Origin: Stichopus chloronotus
Taxonomy: Eukaryota > Echinodermata > Holothuroidea > Aspidochirotida > Stichopodidae
DNA length: 64,000 bases
Reading direction: 5' to 3'
NCBI GenBank assembly: GCA_021234535.1
Contig: CM037833.1
Location: 26,586,892-26,650,891, forward strand
Of the stretch, positions 32,439 through 44,579 are shown piece by piece. The translations under genes were made by a program, and so were the position numbers. Every line of letters starts with the position of its first letter. The stretch's first letter is position 1. The notes beneath the pieces are model-generated. The model had not been told where the DNA came from and searched no databases. It saw only the letters and a program-made list of their open reading frames with translations.

Positions 32439-35400
32439 GTAATACAGTGTTCCTATATATTTTATATCGATATTTTTGGGTAGTAAAAGCATATATAACA
32501 ACAATACGTTAACGAAACAGTTTAAAAAAAACAAACAAACAAACATCATGCCTAAACTGTTCAAGATGTATGTGCAAACAAAAGAGAAGTGCAATTGTGA
32601 CACATGTTACAGTACATGCAGATGTGGAACATTAACTTTTGCAAATTTCTTCTACTAAGATGACAAGCAAATCTACTCTTTCCTTACAAGATTGCAATAA
32701 CTAAAACGTCAAACAATTACAGAATCTGCAACGAAAATCCATATTTTAGAAGGGGAGGGGGAGTCATAACCCAATAAAGGAGTGTGATGGGTACTATATT
32801 GAAACGGACATGACAAAATGGACCATTTATCTTTCGAAAAACGTCTGTAAATGTGCAATATTTATGACACACATTGATTGTCTTGGGACAGTAACGGGTT
32901 TCTCGTACAGTAATTGTGACTAGGTGTGATGAATTATTGGCTTTCTGTTTATATTTTTTGACCGGTGTCACATGTGAATGTGACTGGGGTTACGCTTCTA
33001 AAATGAGATTCCTATAACTCAAATACTTCCGAGAGCCCTATAACTAAAATTCTGCAATGGTATGAATCAAATGAAGTTAAATGTGCTTAAATCAAGTTCA
33101 TCACATATTTTCAGCCTGAACAAGTGACAATTAAAATGTTTTGCCAAATTTCCTAAACAAAGAGGCGACTGAGAGTATATAGGGGGCTAGAGAGGTCAGG
33201 GTGTGTGTGCGATTATGGCATGTTTGGCTTCCTACCAAGCAAAATGCAGGGGAAATGAATAATCTCACGCTTTGCAATATACTAAAGCAGGGTATCTTGT
33301 AGACTTTGCAAAGTCTTTCTCGGCGAATGAATTCTCCTCCTTTGATACATTCCTCACAATTTGAGCTGCAGCCTACTTATACCGAATATATATATGTACT
33401 CATCTAGTAATAGCGTTTCCCTGTGATCGTCGTCCGCGGGAAAGACTTTGGACACTCGATATAATTATGTACAAATGAATAGTCACGTTTGACTTTAGGG
33501 TTAATACATATTAAAATACTACGCGTTGGTCTCATGAAATGAGCCAATAGCAGCGATCGAATAATGAGAGAAAATAATGGCACCTAGGCTAACTTTCACC
33601 GTATCACCAGATTTGCCTACGGCAGAAATAGGATATCGCTAAGAGAGGCCTCAAACAGTTGAGGGAGAGTAGAATATTGCCATGATATTTACGTAACTAA
33701 TCATTCGTATGTCCTTTCCCCATCATCACTCCCATCATTTCTCACGATGGCCGTGATTGGCTTCTACCGAATTCAGTAGCGAAAAACAATGGTGTTAGTT
33801 AAAAGTTGTGTGCATAATTAAAACGAGTGTCCAGAGTCTGCGAGGGCAGCTATCAGTGTGGGGAGTAAACACTCTTTCGGAAGAGCAGTACAGTGTGGGT
33901 GTTCAGAGGTGGCAGAACCAAGATTTACAGAAACTTTCCAGCCCAAGCAGACTTTGCAGAGTCTAGGTATCTTGAGGAATGCAGTAATTGAGATGTTTGT
34001 GCATGTTGGCATATTTCTGAATATCCCGTCTCATCTAAGTGATGTATGATGTGTGATGCATTGTCAAGCAAGGGATTTACGGAAAGGTATACCCTAAAAT
34101 CTACCATAGAGAGGATCACAAAATGAGTTTGGTAATTACTGTCATAAATAGAAATATATCTAAATTATTTCTCATTCGAAGCTGAAACACTACACTTTAA
34201 ATTGAGTACTGAAAAAAAGAACAAAAAAAAAAAAACTTATTTAACAACGAGAATTTGTGTAAATGGAGGGCAGCATACATTTGCTATCTGAATAATGTCG
34301 ATAACTACGTTATTCCGATTTTGTCTATTCAACTTTATCCAGGGAGCTGCTACCCTAACCCTTTGTAAACACCTAAGTTACTTTTAAAGATAAGTGAAAA
34401 ACATTTTTTAGGCTTCATGTCCATCCATCATGGAATTGCCCAGAAAGTTTTAGTACGCGATTTTGTTGGTTACAGATTAGGTGTAATTAAAGGGAAATTT
34501 CACAATTTTAACTGAGTAAGATACCCATGCTTGCCCATTAAAAGATTATCGTGGACCAGACTTCATTGTCCATTCCATTCATAAAAGTTGACAAGAGAAA
34601 TATTAAAGAGCAGCGTGATATTGTTGAGTATTGTACAGACACTTCAGAAGTGGATTCCCAAAAGGGACAAGAAAAGAAACCAGCAAACATACTGTGCGTC
34701 CGTCATTCCACAACAGCAACTTCAGGTCTGTCGAAGAGATTGAGGGTAAATGAAAGTTGGAAATTGCGAATACCGGAATTATGAACGCTAGTGATTGCTC
34801 ACAAAGCATTTTTTGTTTTTTTGGTTGTTTGTCATGAAATGGAAGTTTACATCTCATCTTTTGTAGGACCATACTGCAAGGACAACATATTCATGCGAGT
34901 TGGAACGAGGGGTATTGTATCTTGCGACTTTGGAGAGTATGAAATTGTGGGTTGGCTTAATCCAACTGAGGATCTGGAAACGACACGTCCATTTATATAT
35001 CGCGAAGCGTCTGACACACATGGACCGGATTCAACGAGTGGAGAGTATGCTACGTGTCCAAATGGTTCTCTGATCATCAAAAATGTAACATTTAGCCATG
35101 AAAAGGATTACATCGCCAGAGTTTATAAGGACGGTGAAGTTTCCCATCATGAAGTCCCTGTGAGGGTATACGGTATGTAGTACGCCACTTGCAAGGATGA
35201 TAAAAATAAATTAGTAAATGAAAGTAATTACCTCCATTTTCCTTTTATATTTATCTTAACAACTTCAAGGTATACTGTAGGGAAGTGCCTCTTATGGTAG
35301 AAGTTGTCGTCGCTGTTAGGTCCAACGTCAGTGTGGCACACATCTGTGTAGTTTGAAGAAATGTGGATTAAGTGGTTTTATATTTTAGTGTCACTGACAT

Positions 35401-38400
35401 ATTCATGGAACTGATACACTTCAATGTGATGTGTTTTGTGCTCGCTCAGTTTTATTAATTATGCTGCTACTCAGAAATAGTGTCAGGTTGTTAAACTGTC
35501 TTCAAACTCTGGTGTAACTAAAATTAGGACAAATTGTAGAGCTGACTCTCTGCCCACAGGAAGAATTCTTTTATTTTTGTCTTTTATATATAAATTCAGC
35601 TCTCCCTGTTCCTGAGTATCCAGTAGTAAATGGACAGACTGATCAAAAGCATGTCGTAGTAAATACATTCGACGGTGAAGCGTCTTTTAAATGTAAAATG
35701 GATCACATCAGACCTGCGGTTACTCTGGAATTGGTATTCGTTTCACCTATCTCAAACGGTATTTCCGTGAAGACCATCCCATCCACGCTGGATAACCATG
35801 ATGGGACATACGATGTTTCACTAGACATACAGCTAACAGGCATCATTCTGCCATCTGGAACGTATTTGCTAGAGTGCAGGGTTACTGAGATGTTTGCGGA
35901 TTTGTTTACCTCAGCGTCTGCAATCAACTTAATTACGTGTGGTAAGGCAATGAAATGAAATAGATTTCTGAATAGATCATTTTTACAAACATACCTCGTT
36001 GGCTAAAACAACTACATATTTGTCTCCTGTAATTATAAGTAGTTCTCTGGTGGATCTTAAAAGATAAAGACACATGAGGGTTACGTAAAAATTTTCATTG
36101 ATCAGCAAGGGTTACTGATTTAATTAGGATAGGTACAGGTAGTTGTGATATACATTTTACATAACCCTTTACACTTTCTTCTTTCAAAATTTTTGAAGAA
36201 TGGCAGTTCGACAGATTTGTGGCAACAAAGGATCTGCCAGTGGCAAATGCAGTTAGAGACTGCCCCAGTGTACTGGAAGACCCGTAATGTTTGAAGTTTA
36301 CTTTATCTTGACGTACCGCATTTAATATTCCTGAGAATCCTTGAGTAAAACGGACTATTGTTTCGTTAAAGGTCATCGATGTTCGCCTTAGTTCTGCAAA
36401 ACAATTGCCCCTTACGGGGTGTCTGACAGGTTCTTAGCTGCAGACTTTTTGTCTGACGTTATCCGTTCTGTAGTCTGTGAAGAGGGAAATTGACTCTACA
36501 ATTTGCTCACATTACCTCTTTTGTTTAATGGGCAATCTGTTTTGAGTCGTGTCCAGGTTTTTTTCTCTTTTTTTGCAGTAGAAGGTTTGTTTGGCATTGT
36601 TCAATCTGAACTCCTGTATATGTAGGGCTAACTTTTACTTGTACTCCAGTGTTACATTGAAAAATTTGATCTAAGGTGTTTGGTCCCTCAACAAACAGGC
36701 CCTGGTGACCACATTCAGAAAAGATATCATGTCGAGAGTACACTTCTCCATACGTCGGATTTCACCTTACATTTTGACGAGAAAACTCTTCATGTGTAGA
36801 AAATGTATGCGTTGAGAAGATCCCCTCCGACCTCAAATAGGAAATTTTCTGATGTTTGTCATGTTGTCGGGATAATAGTAACTCGGAAAACATCAATTTA
36901 AAGAAAGCTGATACACTCAGAAGATCACGTTTCTCAGTTTTCAGAATTTCATCAAATTGAGAAGATACCAGTATCTAACCAAAACTCGTAAATGTGCAAT
37001 TTTCTTAATTTGTCTTTTGATGAGATAGTAGTAACCTCGCCAAAACAGTAATTTGCAGAAGGTTGATTCACTGGCAAGAGCTAGTTTTTCGTAAAAACGT
37101 TAACTTGAACTTTCTCACGTTACCATGTTGTCAACTCGTCACTATGCAGATGCCGCTTCTTTGCCATGTTGGTAACTCGTCAATGCAATGTCCTTTCTAA
37201 CCTTCCGTCGTCTTCTTTTTTCTCACTTTGATTTGATGTCATATACACTTAAACATTGTGACGACCTCAAAAACGTGTGAACAGTATTTTTCAAAGAATG
37301 ACATGTGTGTGATTGTATAAACTTTAAAATGGGTGAATTACCATCCACCTTCTGGTGTATTTGTAATCCAAACTCAGAGATTGATTTTAACACAGGTAGC
37401 AAAAGTTACTGGTTCCTAGAATTTCTGGGGCACATCAATACTTGCTTGAAAACTGCCTCACTTGTTGTTATGTCTGATCAGAAGTCACATTACAGTATTT
37501 TTGTTATAGCATACAGTTATTTTAAAACCTTCGTATCTTATACTAGCACATCATAAACATTAGGCCTACACTTAAAAAAAAATAATGCAAGCAGATTAGT
37601 TACAGTGAAATATCTGCAGGTAAATGGTAAGCAACTTATGCTAAGGAAAGTAAATTACTTGTATACTTTGCTTGTATTCATTTCTTTTAACAGATGGAAG
37701 CAATAAGTTCCCATCAGTGAATGGATCATACAATCAGCAACATGTTGTATTCATGGACGTTAACAGGGATGGTAAATTGAATTGCTCCATGGATAGAGTC
37801 GTACCAAATGCTTACCTGGAATGGAACTACACTAACCATGATCTGTCAAGTCAGATTGCATTAGAAAGACAGAGTCATTTCTCTGTAGATAATGACGATG
37901 GTACACACAACATCACTTCAAGTACCAGCTACAAGACCGTCGGGGAATCAATCCAATATGCTACTTTAAAGTGTGTGGTATCGGGCAAGGGAGCTCTATT
38001 GTACCCAGTGTTTACAACAGTTGAGCTTCACTTCCCCTCAGTTGGTTAGTAATTACGTTGGCTTTGCCGCCACAAAGTATATATGCACATGTTGAGTTCT
38101 TTATCGTTCATAGAAAACCTTCATATTGTGTATGGAATCATGTATTATCTGGACCAGTTCAGTTTGTTTAAAATATGAAAATGTTGCGTACGATGGAGAT
38201 CCATCATAAATGAAGAAAAATGTGATTATTCTTACTGTATTACCATACCAACCAGTAGGAACACAATTAAACTAAACTATACCTTTGATGGTAACTACCG
38301 AAATGGTCCTAGACTATCACTGTCGATCGGAATAACTAATGACACTTGATACATTTGATATGTATTGATACGTAAACAAATAAAAATTTCAAAGCATTTA

Positions 38401-41400
38401 TAAGCCTGCGGTTACCTATTTCACATGCACGCAATGTTTATAGTGTGCTTATGTTATACTGTGCTTTCACATTTGAACACTTCTTATCTATACGCCATGT
38501 CTATTTAAAATGTATAGGATTCCATTTAAACCATACATAGTAACGTGCATTTACCAACAACAGAATCCCATTTCTGCCCCCCTTAACTTCTCAAGAAATT
38601 TTAGGCTAAAAGTTTACAGCCAGAATTTTTTTTTAAATTTAAGAAGGTAAAATTATTGTTATTGTGTATAACGTGGGTGCACCTTGTTAGAACACATCAT
38701 AAGACACTATAGTCGAATGCTTAACACTAACAAAATTAACCAAAGACTTTGTGAAAGAGAATTTATTTTAAGCAACTACATGGTAAGCAGTACAGATCAA
38801 TTCTGGTAAAATATTTATTTATTTAGTTATTTATTTATTTTGCATTTCAATTCAATTTTACAGATGGACATCATAACTTTCCATTGGTGAATCAATTGGA
38901 CAGCCGGCAACATGTGTACTTGGAAGTAAACAGAGAGGGTACACTGAATTGCTCCATGAATAGGGTTTCATCAAATATTAAGCTGGAATGGGACTTCACT
39001 AACAGTTATTCATTAGCCGAGATATCACTGGAGAAGCTAAGCCATTCCTCTTTCGATAATAGAGATGGCACATATAACATCACCCTAGTTTCAACATATA
39101 AGACCAAAAGTAAATCAGTTCAATATGCCATTGTGAGATGCATGGTATCCGGGAAGGCAGCTCACTTGTATCCACTATTTACAACCGTCGAACTTCATTT
39201 TCCTGCAGCTGGTAAGTCGTGAAAATGCTACAACCTTAGTATTACTATGTACCCTATGTCAGTATGTACATCCCAAGTTTTTCAAACAGTCACAGTTGTT
39301 GGTGTGCTTTGGATACAATTTGACAGGGTAAATGCTTCTGTCATTCCTTTTTTTTTCAGTTGCGGGTAAATGTATTGCAGATGTTCAATGTTTTTGTGGC
39401 ACTGGGAATACAGATATGCAACACATATTTTAATATTTTTATATATGTGTATACGGTTTGAAAGCTTTCGTTAAAACCCATATATATATAAATCAACAGA
39501 AGTTTTTAACTATGTCTGTAAACCTAAGAATACTCACTGCAATAACGTTTCAAACTTTTACATCGTATTTGGCTATTTTCAGATTCTGCGGACAGCTCTT
39601 CTAGACTTAACGCAATACTTGTATTCATTGCATCTATATTTGGTAAGTTGGATAATGCAGAATAAACAGTGAGATGTTTGAATAGTTGCATGGAATTGCT
39701 ACAATCAATGGGTAGATAGTCGTAAAATGTTTTCTTCAAATTAATGTTTAAATATTTACAGTTTCATTTTACAGGAAAGAGGTTTAGGTTTCTAGAGCAG
39801 TTAACATGCACATACCACAGATGCAAGTAGTTTCGTCTTAACTTTGACAGAAAGAAGTATATTTTTGTGGAAATATCGTGTTACATATGGAGTGAGTTAT
39901 TGCTAAATGTCATATGCAAATCAGATTCCCGGAAGCATCATTCAAATGCGTTTGCATGGAATGGGAAACGCCATCTCTAAATATGGTTGCGTACCTTTCA
40001 AGATATCGCAAGTTGCATATAAACTCCATATAAATGCTCTCATGAAGAGATTATGATGTGGTAAACTGACCAATTGTAATTGAAAAGGTTTTTTCTTTAC
40101 TTTGTGGTCAAGCGGGCTTAACCGTCACATAACCAGATGACAGGAGTTTAATGTGAGTTTTTTTTCACGGGGCTGTCGGGATTTACTTTACCGTTACAGC
40201 AATTTTTTCACACCAGAACACATCAGACACACATTCAAGACTTGGAATGATATCAGTGTAGAACACATTTTTTGATAAAAAGTAGTCACTTTTGGGAGTG
40301 AGGATTCAGTCCCAAAATAAATAATGCTCTGTTCTTCCTAGCCTTACAAGTATTTAATGTGCTGTGAAGACAGTGTGCGACTGGCGCATCCTGAATAACA
40401 TTGGCAAGCTTTAACAGTTCTTACCTGTTTTTTTTTGTTGTTGTCAAGATCACATGTCAAAGCAAATTTATTTTGAAATTTGCTGAAAATTACACAATTT
40501 CAATTATGTAATGGACCAGTCAGTGTTTAAACTTAATACTCGATGCCCGTATGTATAATTTTGCCCCCTTCCACGCCATTTAAATTCTTATGCTATCCAC
40601 AGTTTTTACAGTACGGATGTGTTAACTGTTGTTGTATTATTTTGTCACTATGATTTCTTACATTCTTTAATTTCCTTTTCTCTTTCCAATTTTCAGTATT
40701 AACATTCCTTTTTTTACTTTTATTTCAAGTAAGTAATTTTTATTCTTTTCCCCTAAGAAAAGAGGATGTTTAATTATCATAGATGAGTTTGCCTTTAGGT
40801 ATATATGAGTGTGTGAAATGAAAATGTTACTCGGATATATTATCGCAAAGTAAAGTAAACATAAGTCTGATATATTTCGTAACACGTTCACTTTTTCAAC
40901 TTCCTCACGTTTGAAACAAAATAAAATTTGGAGGGTATTACTTGTTTTACTGATAACTTTGAGATTGTCAAATGTTGAAGGCATTTACTTAAGATATTAA
41001 GTTAGTAAAAGTATGTGAACGTAGAATGTAGAATGAGAATTGTTTCCATGCATGTCGGTGTGCTATGGACAATAAGTCGTACTTACCAGTATCGATATGT
41101 TGTTGTTGGTTATTCGTAAGTTATTGGCTGCAAGGCGGTAAACTAATACAATTAAAAGTGGTAGTACTGCACTATTTTGAGGGTTTTCGCGTTACAAATT
41201 ATAGTCATATTGAGCTATTTTCCAAGGAGTCCCGCCCAAATGTCGACCTCATCGATTTTCATGAAATTTAATTTTTATATATACCAAATAAAACTTTACT
41301 CAGTACTTTTACATTACTTTACACATGTACATTTCCAGGTTTAATACATAGAATAATACTAACATACAAAACAACATGCACTCAGTCCTGTCTTTATGTC

Positions 41401-44400
41401 CATTATATTTTCTCTTCAGAAGACGTGCCTTTATTTGGACAATAGAAAACAGTATCGTAGAAAAAAATGTAAATACACACTATTCTATGTACAATGCTGA
41501 TGGTGAAATCTGAAACACATGAAACGTAATTGCTCATTTTACACTGATTAAGAAATGTGATTCATCTTTTAATTGATTCTTAATTTCGTAGATCGTAAAA
41601 CAATCAAGAAGAAAGGATAACACATCCAGCAAATACAAAGTGGTACGTACAAGAATGCATAGAATAAATGCATTTCAGACCCAATAATATCTCAAGAGGT
41701 GATGGAACGTCATTATCTAACATTCTTTTTTTGCCATTACTGTTTAAATGTTGCTTCATAGTTTTGACTTCAGAATATTCATGTTTTTTTTGGCAATGTT
41801 CAATAATTGTCATTCCGTTTTTTGGAACTGTGAAGTCACTATCTCTAGGATAGAAGACAGGACGAATCTCATACTTTCACATACATGAGTCCTGTTGCCT
41901 TCAAAGATATTTTAGGTGGATATTAAAGGTAATTTGAGGTCAGCATGTATAGCTGAACATGTGAAAATGGCGGCCGTGAATGATGTTACACCACGATGAG
42001 TAATGATGGACCACGTTGAGTCGTAAAACACTTTTATTTTGGCTTAAGTCATACTTCATTTGACTTCAGCAAATGTCAAAACTATCGAACAGTTAAAACA
42101 GATTACTCCCACAATGGAAGGAAACTTTACCATATTTTATGATAGAAATGTTACAAAGTTCATTATCTTCAAAAAACTATTCTGCCAAGTGAAGGTCACC
42201 TCGACTCCGGAGATGTCAGAGTATGAAGATGTAGCAAACACAGTAGCCAAACCCATGAAAGCTTGGACGTATGTCATATAACGTGGTATGATATATCCAG
42301 TTACGTACTACAGGCTTCTCTGTGGATTACAAAGCGATCGAATATCACCAATGGTCATTATGTAAAGCGATATAGACTTAGCGTCTCCAGATAGATGGCA
42401 TGGATATAGGTAGCGCGTGGATAATATGAAAAGCGCATTTTGAATTAGCGACGGAACTAATCATTGTAAACGTTAGCCATAGTTATCATCATTTCACCAA
42501 AATTCAGCAGACATTGACCATTTTACACACAAATTTATGTTGTAAAGTTGGATCATGGATTAAAGTATGCCAAATGTGCAAATTTGTGACCTGAAGGGAG
42601 AAATTCACATGATATGCTTTTATGTAATCTCTTGCTTTCCTAGCCTTCATTTCAAGGATAGTCGACAAATTTGTATGCAGCAAAGGTTTATTTTTTCAGT
42701 ATGTTTTGTCTTCTATAAAAATTTTTATACCACTCACCATTGTGAAACCAAGCAATTATTTATTACAATATAGTACATAGAAATAATTATATCATGCAAT
42801 ATTCCATATCAATGGTTTGCATTACAAAGTCATATCTCCAAACCGATAACAGATATAGATGTATATATCTCAATAGATTATCACTTAGGGATGACTCTGC
42901 AACCTCTAAATGAAGCAAGCTCTTTTCTAGATGCACGGCACTTTGTCTTAAATGTACTACTCTGATTAGGAAAGCGTCTTGTTTTTTTTTTTTTCTGTAA
43001 AAAGTCATACGAGCTAAACAGGGCCTAACGTACATGAAACCTGTTAGGAAATACCTCCCGAACGGAAGCTTGACTGCTCTCATATGTGATATGTTAATGC
43101 ACCACGTTTAGTACAAGAAAATGATTGTCTTTTTGGAAATTAAATGTCATTTCAGCCCAGGAAAATTAAATAATCTGTTCATGTTGACTTCAGCCTCGAA
43201 ACAGCTTGTTTAGTCATTAGCCAGTCAGAAAATTCACTTACATATGTGCAATAGTTTTGAAGTAGGGACAGTCGTCAAAGTTATTGATTTACCTCACGTT
43301 GTATTGTTCTCGACACAAAGTGTCCACACACAAGGACATTATATTATCTTAGATGATTGCTCTCAACACAATGGTTGAGAAGAATGGGGTATGAAGCTTA
43401 AGCACTAAGTTGTAACATTTGTACGAATTGTATGATTCAATATTTCTTTATCATCTCCATTGTAATTATTTCTATATCATTATCTCTAAATAACGATGAA
43501 AATAACTATGAGGTCAATAGTATGTAAAAGTCAAACGCAACAAGTAGCTTCTTCAGCGAGGTAGGATTTAGGTGGGCTAAGACTTACACAGACATTTAGA
43601 CGTGTACACACAAAGGCATGCGTCACAGAAAGTGCACTTGTAACTCACACAGTAACATTCGCATTGTTCTCCATATTTTTAGTTCAACGTACGAAGTGAT
43701 GGCAGAGCTTATGTGCCAGTGTGGAGTAAAAGAGTGTTTCTATCTTCAAACGGTTTCATCACTGCCCTTTCTTGGTTGATTATTCTTGGGGGAGTTGTCG
43801 TTACCCAGTCTACAGAAAGCAAGAGTCATTTCTATGCAATGTTTCTGTATGAAAGTGATTATGAATGAATGTAGCCAATGAAACCGAATTGCTTGTAACT
43901 AACAAAGCAGCTTTTAATAGGAAGCAATTTGTGACAAAAGCATGATTAAAATACTGTATTTTGTGCAGTATTTCACAGAATTGTTAAAAGGAAATCTGAA
44001 CTATCCTAGAGGATTTAAAGCTTTCTGAGTTGTCCTTTCCTAAGACATGGCAAATTTTCTAATTTTGCCTGCTGATTACACGAAGTCCTTGTTTGCAGTA
44101 TCGAAAAAGAGCGCCAAAAAAGAGGAAAAGAAAACCAATAATACCACCTGGGAGCTTAAATTGTGAACGTTGCAGTGACCTTAACTAACCTTCAGTACAT
44201 AAAAACCATGCCAACTCAAAATACAACTCTTAGTCCTGAAAATAACAGGTAATCGTTGTGTGTGTTTGTGTTTCTGTGAACTTACACTGCGTACACTCCC
44301 CATGTTTTTGACATTTTTTTTGACAAGCATAAAGAATGACAATGTTTGCTGTTAAATCCTTCCCAGGGGTCCAGTACAACGGAGGATTTGCTCACATCAC

Positions 44401-44483
44401 GTCAAAAAGAGACTACATCGGAATCTACGATTGAAAGAGTGAACGGATCAATACCATTTGTTGGGGTGGACAGCAATGGATAG
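32375..44483 (+). CDS. IgSF type I membrane receptor, ten-exon model, 571 residues
   Basis: The model joins 32375-32438, 34867-35172, 35600-35941, 37694-38044, 38864-39211, 39583-39642, 40697-40728, 41592-41642, 44196-44248 and 44375-44483, in all 1716 nt with no internal stop. Rough layout: signal peptide 1-21, V-type Ig domain 22-123, C-type Ig domains 124-237, 238-354 and 355-470, transmembrane segment about 479-503, cytoplasmic tail 504-571. All Ig exons have phase-1 borders. Such proteins act at the cell surface in recognition or adhesion. The ligand and pathway are not visible here. The first five exons are well supported, the tail exons less so, and an alternative last exon lies at 42195-42281. 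It appears intact, unlike the related pseudogene at 1.1-5.5 kb. Confidence 0.7.
34867..35172 (+). CDS. Receptor exon 2: V-type Ig domain without second cysteine
   Basis: Acceptor CATCTTTTGTAG, donor GTATGT. The exon starts GPYCKDNIFMRVGTRG, has the B-strand cysteine in IVSCDFG and the tryptophan in VGWLNP, and ends SLIIKNVTFSHEKDY-IARVYKDG. In related exons the end reads SNEGNYTCSD, so the F-strand cysteine is an alanine here. Two other cysteines (PYC and ATCPNG) could form a different bridge. NVTF is a glycosylation site. Confidence 0.8.
35600..35941 (+). CDS. Receptor exon 3: C-type Ig domain
   Basis: Acceptor ATAAATTCAG, donor GTAAGG. The domain has cysteines in SFKCKMDHIRP and LLECRVTEM, and the motif DNHDGTYDVS between them. 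It is related to exons 4 and 5, but where those have LEW it has LELVF, so the core tryptophan is missing. Both borders are phase 1. Confidence 0.8.
37694..38044 (+). CDS. Receptor exon 4: C-type Ig domain
   Basis: Acceptor TTTCTTTTAACAG and a weak donor GTTAGT. Cysteines lie in KLNCSMDRV and TLKCVVSGK, the tryptophan in YLEWNYTN. It has several N-glycosylation sites (NCSM, NYTN, NITS). It is clearly a sister of exon 5: both share QQHV/RQHV, LNCSM, LEW, DGTHNIT/DGTYNIT, IQYA/VQYA and TTVELHFP. Confidence 0.85.
38864..39211 (+). CDS. Receptor exon 5: C-type Ig domain, duplicate of exon 4
   Basis: Acceptor TTCAATTTTACAG, donor GTAAGT. Starts DGHHNFPLVNQLDSRQHVYL, cysteines in TLNCSMNRV and IVRCMVSGK, tryptophan in LEWDFTN, and ends LYPLFTTVELHFPAAG. 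It is one codon shorter than exon 4. The close match in protein and the same phase point to a tandem exon duplication. Confidence 0.85.
39583..39642 (+). CDS. Receptor exon 6: stalk and first half of membrane segment
   Basis: Acceptor GGCTATTTTCAG, donor GTAAGT, 60 nt, phase 1 on both sides. It reads DSADSSSRLNAILVFIASIF, a polar serine stalk running into hydrophobic sequence that exon 7 continues. Confidence 0.65.
40697..40728 (+). CDS. Receptor exon 7: second half of membrane segment
   Basis: Acceptor CTTTCCAATTTTCAG, donor GTAAGT, 32 nt. In phase with exon 6 it adds VLTFLFLLLFQ, which brings the hydrophobic stretch to about 23-25 residues. The exon shifts the phase from 1 to 0. A chance frame of 11 hydrophobic residues in exactly the right phase between two good splice sites is unlikely. 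Confidence 0.6.
41592..41642 (+). CDS. Receptor exon 8: membrane-proximal basic tail
   Basis: Acceptor TCTTAATTTCGTAG, donor GTACGT, 51 nt, phase 0. It reads IVKQSRRKDNTSSKYKV, a basic stretch straight after the membrane segment as expected for a stop-transfer sequence of a type I protein. Confidence 0.55.
42195..42281 (+). CDS. Alternative last exon with ITIM-like tyrosine motif
   Basis: If AAG at 42192-42194 is used as acceptor, a phase-0 exon of 29 codons joins to exon 8 and ends at TAA 42279-42281. It encodes VTSTPEMSEYEDVANTVA, then KPMKAWTYVI. SEYEDV fits the (S/I/V/L)xYxx(I/V/L) pattern of inhibitory receptor tails. The frame is also open upstream to 42060, where a better acceptor (ATTTGACTTCAG ending at 42068) exists but in phase 1, which does not match exon 8. 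Exact splicing is therefore unresolved. Confidence 0.35.
   Translation, partial: VTSTPEMSEYEDVANTVAKPMKAWTYVI
44196..44248 (+). CDS. Receptor exon 9: cytoplasmic tail (tentative)
   Basis: The acceptor follows a good branch-site-like CTTAACTAACCTTCAG. The donor is CAG|GTAATC. The exon reads YIKTMPTQNTTLSPENN and passes from phase 0 to phase 2, joining exon 10 without a stop. No domain is visible in it. Confidence 0.4.
44375..44483 (+). CDS. Receptor exon 10: Ser/Thr-rich C-terminus (tentative)
   Basis: The acceptor is TTCCCAGGGGTCCAG; an AG six to nine bases upstream could compete but would break the phase. The frame reads STTEDLLTSRQKETTSES, TIERVNGSIPFVGVDSNG, stop TAG at 44481-44483. It is acidic and rich in serine and threonine, without tyrosine. 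Confidence 0.4.
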
Positions 44484-44572
44484 AACTGACCTTGACAGAG
44501 GGTAAGATAAACTCCTGGAACCAGCAGCAAAATGTTGCTCAATGGTCACTGAGAAAGTGCATTCATGTAAGC

Positions 44573-44578
44573 AATAAA
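44573..44578 (+). promoter_or_regulatory. Poly(A) signal AATAAA after receptor exon 10
   Basis: AATAAA lies 90 nt after the proposed stop codon, which supports a transcript end here. Confidence 0.35.
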
Positions 44579-44579
44579 C

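Noticed and set aside
34551..34784. 77-codon open frame before receptor exon 2
   Set aside because: It lies in the intron between signal and V exons; exon 1 joins exon 2 in phase without it.
39350..39366. Possible 6-nt micro-exon (TTTTTCAG then six bases then GTAAAT) between receptor exons 5 and 6
   Set aside because: In phase but far too short to support from sequence alone.
44100..44165. Very basic frame YRKRAPKKRKRKP after a TTTGCAG acceptor
   Set aside because: It has no usable donor in a phase that fits the next exon and runs to a stop; exon 9 as placed gives a cleaner model.
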